From the NCBI RefSeq assembly GCF_963678635.1, contig NC_087063.1:14389006-14453005 (forward strand): DNA of 64,000 nucleotides, given 5' to 3'. Below are positions 1 to 11,238 of the stretch, piece by piece (the stretch's first letter is position 1; the number at the start of each line of letters is the position of its first letter). Under the pieces are notes generated by a model that was not told where the DNA came from, made no database searches, and worked only from the letters and a program-made list of their open reading frames with translations. The stretch is from Symsagittifera roscoffensis (taxonomy: Eukaryota; Xenacoelomorpha; Acoela; Convolutidae). Both the position numbers and the translations under genes were made by a program.

Positions 1-1
1 G

Positions 2-2635
2 AAATTGACTTTTTTAATCGACTCAGGCGCAGAATCAAATATCATCAATATTCCTACATGGAATGAAATAAGATTATTACATCCAAATCTAAAACCATTA
101 GTAACATCTAGTAAGTTAGCAACAGCACAAGGTTCAATGTTAACAAATTATGGAAAAAACCAACTATTCCTTGTTCCCACAAGAACAATGGAACAAAACA
201 AAATACTAAATAAGCCATTCAAACAGATATTTCATATTACTGAAATTAAACACAATATCATAGGTATACCATTTATTACTAAGTATATACCAACCATAAA
301 TATTCTAAATAGCAAGTTACACATAAAAGATAAATACACAAAAATAAAAAATACCTCTTTAACATTTTTCCAACGATTAAACAAGCAAACACCATTTTTC
401 TCAAAATTCTGCCCAATTTTTAACCAAGAACGAAGACACCTGAACCCACTATCAGGAACCGTCTACAAATTCTCAATAAAACAAGTCCATCAATATAATA
501 CAAACCAAAATAGACAAAAACTATTTATGTCAGATTTTGAATTCAGACCAATTCATAAATTTTTCAAAATAACCATATCATCAATAAGAAATGAAAAAGA
601 CATTAACTCGGATATCATTTCACTCCACGTATATAATAATACATCAAATAAGATTACACTACCCCTAGGATTATTGGGATATTGCGAAACAAACGCAACA
701 ACTTCACCTGTACAAGAAAAAGCCTACAGAGTAAATAATATACTACAATTACTTGACATTTGCCAATCCACTATTCTTAATGAAGAATTATCTATAAATA
801 ATATAATAAGTAATGAAAAAAGAAATACAGACTATTTCACAAACACCCCATATTTCAAACCAACTTTTGATATAACAAAATATACAAAAGATCAACAGAA
901 ATTTTTAACTATGTTCAATTTCCAGCATTCACAAATAACACAAAGTGAATTTGATAAGCTAGCACAACAGCTATTAAAATATTCATCAGTCTACGCAACA
1001 TCAAAATTTGACGTAGGAAAAGTCAGCTCATCCCTACACCTTCCATTAATACCAGACGCAGTTTTCAAAAAACAAAGAGCAAGTAAAGTCCCTATACACT
1101 TACACGATAAAGTCAACAGATTATTAGATATTTTAGAACGATATGAAATTATATCACCAGTAAACAAAGAAGAACAGCCGAAAGGAAACACATTTATCAA
1201 CCCCGTTATCATTTTAGCAAAAGGCGAATCACTAAAAATAGTTTTAGACGCCAGATATCTCAATTCACTAATTGATGAATCTAAATGTAATTGGCCCATT
1301 GAACCTATACAAGTAATTTTAACAAAAATTAATGGAAAATATTTCACAACTGCAGACATGAACAGTGCTTATAACCAAATGCCTTTAGACGAACAGTCAC
1401 GACGTCTAACACAATTGGTTATTGGAAACCAACAATACGAATTAAATCGATTATTCTATGGCATATCCATAGGACCAGCAGCTTTTTCAGCTTTTATGAG
1501 CAAAATTTTTAGACCACTAATATTAAAGAAAAACGCAATCACACATTTAGACGATGTCTTTATGCAATCACAAACTAAAGACGAAATGTTTACAGTTTTA
1601 GAACAATATCATAAAATTCTTCACAAAGAAAACCTGAAAGCAGCCCCAGATAAATCACATTTCTTTTTAACACGAGTAAAATTTTTAGGACATAACATAG
1701 AACAAAATACTATTACCCCATTAAAATCACGCATCCATGCAATTCAAATACTCCAACCACCGACAAATAAAAAGAAGATTCAAGAATTTCTCGGAATGTT
1801 AAATTTCTTAAGTAAATACGTTTATAAAATGCAACTATACTTAAGACCTTTTTATAACATCCTTAGACAACAAAATAATTTTGAATGGACCACAGAGCAC
1901 CAAGTACGATTTGAGGAAGTCAAAAAACTCTTAACGGAACAAATATCAAACACAATTCCAGACCCAAATCAACCATTTTACGCTATGTGCGATGCTGCAA
2001 ATTTTGGCATCGGCGCAGCACTACTACAATCACATAGTGGAACAAATAAAATGAATTTAATATCAGCAAATTCACGACTTTTTACACAAGCCGAATTACG
2101 ACTCTCTACACTAATGAGAGAATGTACTGCAATCATTTATACACTAACCGAAAATGAATTTCTGATACTTGGATCAAAACATCCAACAGTTCTATTCACA
2201 GATCATAAACCAATTATATTTCTTTTTACACAAAAATCAAATCCAAATCATAGAGTATATAGATTTCAACTAATCCTAATGAAATTCCCAAACTTACACA
2301 TAGTTTGGACAGCAGGAAAAAACCTTGCATTACCAGACACCTTAAGTAGAAATACACCACCAGAACTACTTACACGAAAAACTACAGTTGAAATTCCAAA
2401 AAATATTAAACTCTATCTTGCAAAAGACGAAACATCACCTCGATTAGAATGCAATTACGCAGTAAAGACTGACATTGACCAAACACAAATAAATAATCTA
2501 CAACATTTTCCACTCTATCTAGATTGCCAAAACAATCACTACGAAGTTAATTTACTAGATACATCAACATTTAAACCTATTCCCCACTCACAATGGATAA
2601 AAAACAATCCTCAACAAAAGAAAGTCAAACAATAA
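2..2635 (+). CDS. pol: Pol polyprotein part: aspartic protease, reverse transcriptase, RNase H
   Basis: The frame is already open at base 2, so the true start is upstream. A retropepsin-type active site, LIDSGAES, sits at the very start. The RT domain spans roughly residues 370-580: a DARYLN block, the TADMNSAYNQMPL block, and the catalytic LDD in HLDDVF near residue 516 (bases ~1547-1558). The first position of that box is His-Leu rather than Tyr-Ile or Tyr-Val, while both aspartates are kept. RNase H follows, with DAANFGIGAAL (~residue 662), TDHKPI (~733) and LPDTLSR (~776). The protein would copy element RNA into DNA and degrade the RNA strand. After the TAA at 2633-2635 the same frame continues readably for about 110 bases before a frame change, so this stop looks like a mutation, not the natural end of pol. 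Confidence 0.9.
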   Translation, partial: KLTFLIDSGAESNIINIPTWNEIRLLHPNLKPLVTSSKLATAQGSMLTNYGKNQLFLVPTRTMEQNKILNKPFKQIFHITEIKHNIIGIPFITKYIPTINILNSKLHIKDKYTKIKNTSLTFFQRLNKQTPFFSKFCPIFNQERRHLNPLSGTVYKFSIKQVHQYNTNQNRQKLFMSDFEFRPIHKFFKITISSIRNEKDINSDIISLHVYNNTSNKITLPLGLLGYCETNATTSPVQEKAYRVNNILQLLDICQSTILNEELSINNIISNEKRNTDYFTNTPYFKPTFDITKYTKDQQKFLTMFNFQHSQITQSEFDKLAQQLLKYSSVYATSKFDVGKVSSSLHLPLIPDAVFKKQRASKVPIHLHDKVNRLLDILERYEIISPVNKEEQPKGNTFINPVIILAKGESLKIVLDARYLNSLIDESKCNWPIEPIQVILTKINGKYFTTADMNSAYNQMPLDEQSRRLTQLVIGNQQYELNRLFYGISIGPAAFSAFMSKIFRPLILKKNAITHLDDVFMQSQTKDEMFTVLEQYHKILHKENLKAAPDKSHFFLTRVKFLGHNIEQNTITPLKSRIHAIQILQPPTNKKKIQEFLGMLNFLSKYVYKMQLYLRPFYNILRQQNNFEWTTEHQVRFEEVKKLLTEQISNTIPDPNQPFYAMCDAANFGIGAALLQSHSGTNKMNLISANSRLFTQAELRLSTLMRECTAIIYTLTENEFLILGSKHPTVLFTDHKPIIFLFTQKSNPNHRVYRFQLILMKFPNLHIVWTAGKNLALPDTLSRNTPPELLTRKTTVEIPKNIKLYLAKDETSPRLECNYAVKTDIDQTQINNLQHFPLYLDCQNNHYEVNLLDTSTFKPIPHSQWIKNNPQQKKVKQ

Positions 2636-2840
2636 TTACATAAAAAGGATCTTTTTCCCCTAATCGAAAAAGAAAACCTAACTGATAAAATAAAATTTAT
2701 CAGGACCCCAAGTTCAAGACACAAAATATACTATCAACCAAGTTTTTAACCTTCGCGACCCACTTGATACAATTCCCCTAACAAAAGTAGAAATTGACAA
2801 TATTTTTCTCCCACCAACAGAAAAAATCACAATTGAACTT

Positions 2841-4613
2841 TTGAAACGATATCAAAATTTAGACCCAGTAATCAGACAACTCAAATCATGGCACAAATTT
2901 AAAACAAAACCAGCAAAAGCTGATACTACAATTTTAGGAAACAAAACACTTCTTCGATACTTCCGAAAATTTAATAACACATCAGTAAACGAAAACACAG
3001 ATCTTTTAGAATATCAATTAGATGATTCTAAAGTCCCCTGTCTTCCTTTAAGTATGATATTGATAGCATTTATTATCACTCATACACGAAATACAAAAGG
3101 ACACTCCGGATCAGAAAAAACATATTCAAACTTTACACAAAATTTTTATTTTCCAAACGCTCCAATATGGATAAAAGTATTATGCAATGATTGTATAATA
3201 TGTCAACTAAATAAACCTTATCCAAATCAAAAACAAATAGCACAAAAACAAGATTTTAAAGGACAAAGTCTATATTTCAATCACAGAATATCATTTGACA
3301 CAAAAGGACCAATTTCCCCATCTTCAGAAGGAAATTCATACATAATGGTTATTGTTGATGCATTTACACATTATGTAGCACTTAACCCAGTACCACATTG
3401 TAACGCTTATTACGCTTACACGACACTCTACGAACACTGGATAGCAAAATTTGGACTACCAGAAATCTTAGTAACAGATAATGGAACAGAATTTATTAAC
3501 AATGAAATAATCACATTCTGCCATCTATATAATATCAAACACAAACCACGTACATCTCATGCACCTTGGACAAACGGATTAGTCGAAGGTATGAATCGTT
3601 CTTTACAAGAATATCTCAGATGTATCATAAATGGAAATGACACAAAATACACAGAATGGTCAACAGATGTAAAGCTATTCCCATTAGCATACAACTCACA
3701 AATAACGACAACTTTAGGAATGTCACCATATGAAATGGTTTTTAACCAAAAACCAAGAAAACCAATAATGTTCACCGCAAATGCACATAAAAATGCACAA
3801 GGACATTGCACACCGACTAAAGATTCAATATGCCATAATCTACCATTGCATACACATGATGAAGATCATTTTCATCACCCACAAATTCTCAAACTAGCCT
3901 CCGGTACACACACCGAATGGATTTTAAACAGAGATAAAAAGCATAACGAAATCTACCAAAAAGTAACAAAAAAATTGTTACAACGACAAAACATTAATCA
4001 GCAAATTACTCAACGATTTACACCAGCCACCGATCTAAAAATAGGAACATTTGTTTTAATACCAATTTTTCAAACACAAAAAGGAATCTCTAAACAATTA
4101 CAATCACTTAGAAAAGGACCCTACCAAATAATTGACAAACCAACTGAAGTCACATATAAACTTATAGATACAGCGAAAAAAGAAATTGTTCAACACAGAA
4201 ACAATTTATCACCTTATTATCCGAAAGAGTACGCTTTACGCGAATTAACTCAACTATATTCTTTCACCGGTTTAAAATTTATTCAAAATAACACACAAAT
4301 AGAGCCAAAATTAGATGAAAATCATAAAAATCAACATACACAAATTCAAAAACAAGACAGAATTCACAAAGACGCAAACACTCAAAAATCAAATAATTTA
4401 GAAAAAGAAAGAAAAAATAGAAAAATGATAGAAAAAATCTTACCACAAGAACAGAAAGACAAATCTACACATAGAGAATCATCAAGACTTAGAAACCAAC
4501 CACGAAAAAATTATAAAACATTCATCCCACAATGTAAAATATTAAAGAAAGTTGAAATCACAACTAAAATCATTTTCTTCCTCACAACATTTTCACCTCC
4601 ATATCCATCTTAA
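2841..4613 (+). CDS. Integrase part of pol
   Basis: This is a 590-codon frame, one frame over from the RT frame; the frame is readable from about 2683. An HHCC zinc-binding module is visible (HTRNTKGH followed by CNDCIICQLNK, about residues 78-130). The catalytic core follows with the D,D-E triad: first Asp in SFDTKGP (~residue 152), second in VTDNGTEF (~213), Glu in NGLVEGMNR (~248). C-terminal to it is a segment like the small beta-barrel after many Gypsy integrases (GPYQIIDKPTEVTYKL, ~residues 430-445), then a Lys/Gln/Asn-rich tail. The role would be joining element cDNA to chromosomal DNA. The domain is intact by eye; only its fusion to RT is broken. Confidence 0.88.
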   Translation: MKRYQNLDPVIRQLKSWHKFKTKPAKADTTILGNKTLLRYFRKFNNTSVNENTDLLEYQLDDSKVPCLPLSMILIAFIITHTRNTKGHSGSEKTYSNFTQNFYFPNAPIWIKVLCNDCIICQLNKPYPNQKQIAQKQDFKGQSLYFNHRISFDTKGPISPSSEGNSYIMVIVDAFTHYVALNPVPHCNAYYAYTTLYEHWIAKFGLPEILVTDNGTEFINNEIITFCHLYNIKHKPRTSHAPWTNGLVEGMNRSLQEYLRCIINGNDTKYTEWSTDVKLFPLAYNSQITTTLGMSPYEMVFNQKPRKPIMFTANAHKNAQGHCTPTKDSICHNLPLHTHDEDHFHHPQILKLASGTHTEWILNRDKKHNEIYQKVTKKLLQRQNINQQITQRFTPATDLKIGTFVLIPIFQTQKGISKQLQSLRKGPYQIIDKPTEVTYKLIDTAKKEIVQHRNNLSPYYPKEYALRELTQLYSFTGLKFIQNNTQIEPKLDENHKNQHTQIQKQDRIHKDANTQKSNNLEKERKNRKMIEKILPQEQKDKSTHRESSRLRNQPRKNYKTFIPQCKILKKVEITTKIIFFLTTFSPPYPS

Positions 4614-5107
4614 GCATTTTCACTTTCGTATTTTCCAAATAACATGCTGAAAATAACACCAAAACTCTAGTTCAAAATCAACCAATAAGATTCACTCAAA
4701 TCCACCACTTTCGAATCTCTAAAAATAGGAACCTCTTAGCAGATAGATATTAATCTCCAGGCATATCTGTAGCTATAACTTTACAACCTCCAGGTCAAAA
4801 ATAAGCAACTCGCTAAAGTTTGACAACTAAAATAAATACCACGATAATCTTCCAACCCTCCCCTATCTAATAACCCAAAGATCAACAATATTTTCCCAAA
4901 ATTACCTTCCAAAACCCCCACCAAAAATGGCAAATTAGCCTAAAGAAAAAATGAACCATGATCATTTAGCCTAAAGTCCAATTTTCTCAAAAATATCTCA
5001 GATTACCCACCAAATAAAAATAAAGTCAAGAAGACCTCCCGAGCACCATAAAATGAGCCCTCAACAATTTTTCAAGAAACTCAACCCACTTGTCAAAAAA
5101 TCAATAA
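4614..5107 (+). other. Gap between integrase and downstream frames, no coding signal
   Basis: About 490 bases with stops in all frames, between the integrase stop and the frame opening at 5108. A short motif around 'ttagcctaaag' occurs twice (near 4936 and 4967). In elements that express env from a spliced RNA this is where an acceptor could lie. Candidate pyrimidine-AG sites exist but none stands out. Confidence 0.4.
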
Positions 5108-6745
5108 ATAATCCGACCACACTTGAATATAGCCTCAGCAATTCAAAAAATATTCGACGAACGGATCATTTTCTCAAATGCTTTTCTCTTCTACAGTTCT
5201 CTTCATAAAAATATATTTCTAAACATTTTCTTCAAACGTTTTCTCATTTCTAAATTTTTCATAATACTTTGTATCGACATTTTTGAAGTTTTCATAGTAA
5301 TTCTAATAATTTTCATAAACATAATTTTAATTTTCTATACCCTCTACGCCCTATATTCTCATTGTTTCCTTTTCATTGACCATATATACAGGTACGATAA
5401 CTTCAAATTTATTTAAATGATAAGAACAATTTTTAGTAGAACAGACATTTTTCTCCTATTTATAATCTTTCTCACATTTGTAACATCCCTAATTATGACA
5501 ATATGTAAATGCATAAAAAAGGCAATAGTAACATTTGCATTAGCCACAATCCTTTTGATTCTATTCATCGAAGAATACTATAGCAAACATAAATCCTCTC
5601 ACTAAATTATACAAAATTGCAAACACACTTTCAAAATTGCTAACCAAATACCCCCAAACCAGTCTTCACCGACAACTTCCCAAGAAAACCCAACAGTACC
5701 GACAACTACTCAAAACCCCCAAACGTCCACACGAATTTCATTTCAAGATAACCCATACACTTTTGAGCGACAAGCCCCCTTATCTGAACCCTTAGAACCA
5801 GTTCAAAGACAAGCATCATTGAGCGAACCAACATTTAATCTATACCCCACACTACAACAAGACTTAAATCGAATCCGACACATTAGTCAAAATCAGAATA
5901 CACTCGAAGTAAATAGACAAATCATACATCCAAGAAGAAATAGAAATTTTCAAACTCCTAGAATTACCTTTAGTATACCACAATCTCCAACCGCATCATC
6001 TTCAGAAAATTCCAGTATAACACTACCAGATACACCAACTCTAACTCCTAATATTCACTCAGAACATTTAGGATCAACACCAACCTCAGCACAAATACGT
6101 GAAAACCCTTTTAATCCACCAAACCCGAACGAACGTTTACCTCATTGGGCAACACAATCCTACTCACAAGGAGAACCTAACTTAGTTAACGACCCAATAG
6201 ATACTTCGTCAGAAACAACATTTTCATCTTTACCAGAAACACTATCACTTCCATCAACACCATCCTTAAGACAAATTTCACCATCAATTTTCCCTCTCAA
6301 CATCTCACATGATATTGAAGCTAGATATAGTGAACAATCTACAAATATACCCCTCAGATTAGATTGGAATACATTTGTAGCACCACCTCCATTGTTAGGA
6401 CAACATAACGAAAGCCACCGACTACACAGTTGCGCACTAAACCGACTACAATACAGACAAGATATCCACGAAGATATCCGAGAACATAATGTTCAAATAC
6501 TAAATCAAAACAGCCTCCAATTAAAATTCGAAATCACAGTTAAACTTAATAACATCGTTCAACATCCTTATCCACTCAGCTCCTCAAACATTACAGCTCA
6601 AACACTACCACCACCATTTATTACAACGGAAGTAATATACAAATACGATAGATATACAAAAACCACAATCGGATATATAACATTTTATAACCCATATTCA
6701 GGACTATCGTACACATGTATCTTTCAAAGATATTCCTATTCCTAA
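5108..6745 (+). pseudogene. Membrane-anchored, Pro/Ser/Thr/Gln-rich frame of unknown function, two internal stops
   Basis: One reading frame runs from 5108 to 6745, interrupted only by TAA at 5414-5416 and TAA at 5603-5605. The first block is strongly hydrophobic and Phe/Ile-rich (about 5160-5370). The second starts at ATG 5417 and holds two membrane-like stretches separated by a short Cys/Lys segment. The third, 5606-6745, is a long low-complexity region rich in Pro, Ser, Thr, Gln and Asn. It ends in a more ordered stretch before the stop, which overlaps the env start by about 30 bases. I do not recognise a family. It could be one protein with two nonsense mutations, or separate small membrane proteins followed by a cytoplasmic or matrix-like product. 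Shared frame and close packing favour the first reading. Confidence 0.45.
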
Positions 6746-7554
6746 ACATCCTTTTTTTTACACTTTCCGAACAAAATATAAATCCATCTCCTCGGACATG
6801 GCCTCAAGATTTACTAGTAACACATTATGATTGTGAAGAAAACGAACAAAAAACATTACAAAAATATGCAATAAATCAAGTCACACAATGCGAAACAGAA
6901 CCACGAGCTATAGAAACTACAAACATAATGGCAACACTATACTCAAAAGCCCGAGCAACAACAGTCACCGGATATAAATTTACAGCAAGATTTTCCGAAA
7001 AGAAAGTACACTGCTCACAAGTTTCAAACGGAAATAAAAATAGACTCGACCACGAATCATTTTACCAAAGTAATATTGAAAGACTTTTACATCTCAATCC
7101 CGATGATTGTAGAGTCGAATTACACAGGTTAAACCTCACAAAAAACAAACACTCAGACAGACAAATAGTACATTTCCATGTTTTTAGCGACTCTGTACAC
7201 CAAGCAGAACTTGAACGCTATCAAGGACATATAAAATTAGACGACAAATACCCATTTAATGGCGCACACGGACGTTTAACTTATGATCCTGATGATAAAC
7301 ATTGGATACCACACATTGGAATCAACGACCCCTCAAACTGCAAAGCAGATACAAAAAATAGAGGATACCAACAAATAATGTTTTTTGATTGGAAAATACA
7401 ACTTGAAAAGATACAACTCACACGAGATTTAGAGGATAACACAATGATCTATCAAGGAATTCGATTACCTTGTAAAAATGATCAAGGATATTGTGACCCC
7501 ACAACGAGAACCCAAGCAACAATTGTTTGGTTTCCCGAAGACACCTGCAAGTAG
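6715..7554 (+). CDS. Env-like glycoprotein, N-terminal part
   Basis: The frame starts at ATG 6715 and opens with a typical signal peptide: a Lys near the start, a Phe/Leu-rich core of about 12 residues, then SEQN. The rest is hydrophilic, with several cysteines, consistent with an extracellular surface domain. Position directly downstream of pol and integrase, a leader peptide, and the membrane anchor in the next frame together indicate an envelope-like protein. The frame ends at 7554, while the frame opening at 7527 continues the protein one frame back. No slippery heptamer in the correct phase is visible at the overlap, so a mutation is more likely than programmed frameshifting. Confidence 0.6.
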   Translation: MYLSKIFLFLNILFFTLSEQNINPSPRTWPQDLLVTHYDCEENEQKTLQKYAINQVTQCETEPRAIETTNIMATLYSKARATTVTGYKFTARFSEKKVHCSQVSNGNKNRLDHESFYQSNIERLLHLNPDDCRVELHRLNLTKNKHSDRQIVHFHVFSDSVHQAELERYQGHIKLDDKYPFNGAHGRLTYDPDDKHWIPHIGINDPSNCKADTKNRGYQQIMFFDWKIQLEKIQLTRDLEDNTMIYQGIRLPCKNDQGYCDPTTRTQATIVWFPEDTCK

Positions 7555-9239
7555 CAAAGATACACGCTAGAATGATAAAATTTCATGAAAAATATTTCAG
7601 AGAATCCATTCGATACGAACAAGTAAACATACATCGCAAACGAAGTAGCGATTTCAAAAATATAAATAATATAGAAAACAAACTTACACGTTTTCAAATC
7701 TACCAAGAAACAGGATTTGCATGTAAATATGCAAACCCACTTCACAAAACACAATACTCCGAAATACTTGTCGAGTACGAACAAGGTTTCGACATGACCA
7801 CCGGAAAAGTTAAAGTAAATCCACACGCGACAGCAAAATATAAATACGACGGAAAACCCTACACTCCAGTTGATTTCAAAAAATCTAGAACTCAACCAGG
7901 AGGAAAATTAACACCAATTGACAAACACAGTACCCGATTACAAGAACTATCACTTCTAAATACAACATATTTTGGAAACATACATTATGACATTCATCTA
8001 GACATGAAATTAGACTACACAATTAGTAGAATTTTTCAAGAAATGTCACTTTCAGAATTGGAAACATTACATCAACTATGCGAATTAGAAAGAACACAAA
8101 TTTTACAATCACTCGCATTAGCAGTATTGAAAATACCCTACGCAGGATATTTATTATCCGGAAATAGATCAAATTTCCTTGACTACGAAGGAAACATTTT
8201 ATGGTTTTACACTTGCACTAAAAAAGTATCACCATTATACGTTTTTGAAGATAAACGTTGCTACAAAAGAATACCCATATTCTACAAAAACAAAGTACAC
8301 TTTGTCGACACACTCTCAAGACGAACATATTTTTGGGATACCGCAGTTCCATGTGGATCAGAAAACAGCCACAATGTAATACAACTAAACCCAGACGAAG
8401 ATAAATACTACCTATTAACACCATATCCTACATTGATGCAACCACTCAAAAAGTTTTCACCAGAAAGCATAAGAGCCACTGCTCGAAACCCCAATATAGA
8501 TTTACAATCCATTGGAATTTATTCTAAATCTGATATACAACACCATATTAGAACACAACAATTCCAAGAACTACTCACACAAATGGATACTATACAAAGA
8601 CAATCGATTGATCAAAATTTAAGAAAACTTGCAGAAAACGCAGGATTTGCAGATATATACAATCAAGATTACAGCGGATATTTTAAAGACATTAAAGACT
8701 ATATTTATTTAAACGGCGAAAAATACAGACCACAAGATATTTCACCCATAAATATTTTCAATTTTGTAACCTTAAAAAACGATATACTCGCTTTTCTAGG
8801 ATGGCCCTATTACATCTTAGAAAGATTGACTATCTTATACGCTATGTTCAATTTCATAGGATTTGTTTTCTCACTATTGAAAGGAATCTATAATACATGC
8901 GCTATACACACACAAGTCAACCGCCAAGCAAGTGTAGCACGCATATTATTTGCAGGATTTTTTGGAATATTTTCGTCATCCATAAACAAAATACTTCTAG
9001 ACGCACAAATCAAGGAATACAATACAAAACTAGCCACAGGACCAAATACATATGACGAAGAACACAACAACGTAGATACAACCCCTACAGCACCACAAGT
9101 GCCAGCCCTACCACAAAATCACCCCTTATCCCTAGTTCCCAGAAATTTTCGAAATCTCGCAATTACAAATAACACAAATTTTCGACCCCATTCCATACAC
9201 AGCCCTATTCAACATATAACGACAAATCACTTACAATGA
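7527..9239 (+). CDS. Env-like glycoprotein, C-terminal part with membrane anchor
   Basis: A 570-codon frame that continues the previous one; the first codon is not an initiator. Features seen: a Cys-rich middle region around residues 190-275 with regularly placed Cys and aromatic residues, then an amphipathic Gln-rich helix region. A long hydrophobic stretch near residues 425-455 could be the membrane anchor, and a second hydrophobic stretch lies near residue 475. The tail is hydrophilic. The spacing of cysteines and aromatics reminds me of mononegavirus/chuvirus-like G proteins captured by some metazoan LTR elements, but this is a pattern impression without an alignment. The last ~37 codons are duplicated just downstream in another frame. 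Confidence 0.6.
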   Translation: MVSRRHLQVAKIHARMIKFHEKYFRESIRYEQVNIHRKRSSDFKNINNIENKLTRFQIYQETGFACKYANPLHKTQYSEILVEYEQGFDMTTGKVKVNPHATAKYKYDGKPYTPVDFKKSRTQPGGKLTPIDKHSTRLQELSLLNTTYFGNIHYDIHLDMKLDYTISRIFQEMSLSELETLHQLCELERTQILQSLALAVLKIPYAGYLLSGNRSNFLDYEGNILWFYTCTKKVSPLYVFEDKRCYKRIPIFYKNKVHFVDTLSRRTYFWDTAVPCGSENSHNVIQLNPDEDKYYLLTPYPTLMQPLKKFSPESIRATARNPNIDLQSIGIYSKSDIQHHIRTQQFQELLTQMDTIQRQSIDQNLRKLAENAGFADIYNQDYSGYFKDIKDYIYLNGEKYRPQDISPINIFNFVTLKNDILAFLGWPYYILERLTILYAMFNFIGFVFSLLKGIYNTCAIHTQVNRQASVARILFAGFFGIFSSSINKILLDAQIKEYNTKLATGPNTYDEEHNNVDTTPTAPQVPALPQNHPLSLVPRNFRNLAITNNTNFRPHSIHSPIQHITTNHLQ

Positions 9240-9362
9240 TAGTCCACTATCCCTAGTCCCACGAAATTTTCGAAATTTAGCAATCACACATAATCCAAAT
9301 TTTCGACCAACCACATCACAAAGTCCCATCCAACATATAATGACACACCAGTCACAGGATGA
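9127..9362 (+). repeat. Direct duplication of ~115 bp, offset 121 bp, at env end / ORF3 start
   Basis: Bases 9127-9241 and 9248-9362 are diverged copies offset by 121 bases. Because 121 is not a multiple of three, the same peptide (core LVPRNFRNLAIT) is read in the env frame in the first copy and in the ORF3 frame in the second. The duplication therefore gives env's C-terminus and ORF3's N-terminus a shared sequence. Confidence 0.75.
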
Positions 9363-11238
9363 TAATACTTATGAACAAATTATAGAACAACCCCACACCA
9401 CCACTTTTCAATCTCAAAATAATCATTTTTTTAGCACACGATTAGCCGCCAACTTGGATCCCTCCATCGTTCAAACTCCCACCCAGCAAACCTCCAAAAT
9501 CCATTTCCCATTGTCCCACTTTTCGCTTTTCCCCCAGCTGATTATATAATTAACATACCATCCAGCACGAATTCAGATACTAACACAGACATCTCTTTTT
9601 TTTGGTACAATTTCACAATTTAACAACTCAGACCTCAAAACCCCTGACGAATTTGCAAACTCCGAACCCTCTCCTTCCACTTATTCCCAAACCAACTCCC
9701 AAAATTTTTCACAACCCCCTTTTAAACCTATAAACACCAGCCAACCACTACCATCTCTTTCCACTCCCTCCTGACCATCTCAAGTCACCCCAACCTATAC
9801 TCCATCCCCTACAGACAGATCGACCAACAATTCCCCACATATCCCTCAAATCTCCTCAGAACTCGACAATTATATTACCCTCCAACAACAAATTATCCAC
9901 CCCAATACCCTTACTATAAATCACCTTTCATCCATGACAACAAATTCCGGGCCCTCAACACCAACACCATTATCAGACTATACCCAATCCCTTATCTCCA
10001 CTGAAACATCCACTAGAACTAACTGAGCTTACCGCACTTTCAAAAGAAAATTCCCAAATCACCCATTCACTACTAAACCAGGCACAGCAAAAGAATATAT
10101 TGATCATCCGAAACACAAAAACACCCAACAATTCTTACAAACTAATCTACCATCATTTCCTCAGTACACTTTAAATACATCCACAATTAACGATAACACC
10201 ACAAATTATGTAGACGAATACGTCTTAATCCCAACACTTCATTGGACATCATATTATCACTACTCTAACCCTCTTTACTTACCACTTTACAACACTTTAA
10301 CAGATAATGAAAATTGTAAAGACATGTTACACAGACTAACCACAGCACAAAAACTACAACAATTCACCTATGTAGGATTCAAAAAATTACTAAAGGAATA
10401 CACTGCACCCCGCGCTAACGACTTCACCATTGAATATTACGATCATAACATCATACGCTCTAACCACGACCAATTTCTAGATGACGACCGCTTTGCTAAT
10501 CCACAATTAACCGAAAAATTTTTCATCTCCACACCATATATTTTCACAATTAACATCTTTGATAAAAGACACGACCACATCATTTCAGAAGCCCTCATTA
10601 ACGCACAAGCCTATCAAAGCTTTTTAGAAAAATTTGATTTATTCACACTAACCTTTCACTTCCTTACACCGCAGGAACGCGATCTGCACTGCTCCCACGA
10701 TATTATTCTGCGCACTAAACAAACACACACTTATACATATTATCGTTTTATTCAAAATCACTTCCATCTACATACACCCTCACGACAATCCCACCACTGC
10801 TTCCAATTCATTAACTCGAAATACACATCACCGTTTTTCCTTAACTTCACCTATTGCATAAAAGATACTAACCTTCACGGCATTCTCCGCAATTATGACC
10901 CCATCAACCAAATGTATATATTCTGTCCCATCATCAACTCCTTCCAAGATAAAGAATCCCGACCCTTCCTCGTCCCGCATGAATTCCTACAACCTATAGA
11001 AATCCCTATCCTTGAATTCATACACAACGCTAAATATAACCACAAACTTTATAATTTAATTAACAACACACCTCATGAATTTGCAGTAGGCACAGAAGAA
11101 CTAAATATCATCAAAGCACTTCAATTGCTTTGGCCACTGCTTCAAACTAAAAATATCATCCGTATTTTAGCTAAATTACTAACATCATCAGAACTAATTC
11201 AAGACCTTTTTCCCCATGGATTTTCCCCAGAAGACTAG
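9340..11238 (+). pseudogene. ORF3: unidentified protein downstream of env, three in-frame stops
   Basis: One frame runs from ATG 9340 (open from 9241) to the TAG at 11236-11238, broken by TAA 9547-9549, TGA 9772-9774 and TGA 10024-10026. The intact version would be about 630 residues. The first ~230 residues are Pro/Ser/Thr/Gln-rich and disordered-looking. The remaining ~400 form a dense aromatic- and His-rich region containing AYRTFKRKFPNHPF, DDDRFANPQL and PHEFAVGTEEL. A homologue with the same C-terminal sequence lies on the minus strand at about 41,060-39,595. At 10,024 that copy has Arg (CGA) where this one has TGA, which supports the stop being a mutation. I recognise no domain. Conservation in a derivative that has lost pol and env suggests the product or its RNA matters for mobilisation. 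Confidence 0.7.

Noticed and set aside
7520-7560. Programmed -1 frameshift between the two env frames
   Set aside because: TTTCCCG is present, but in the wrong phase for a slippery heptamer. A mutation is the simpler explanation.
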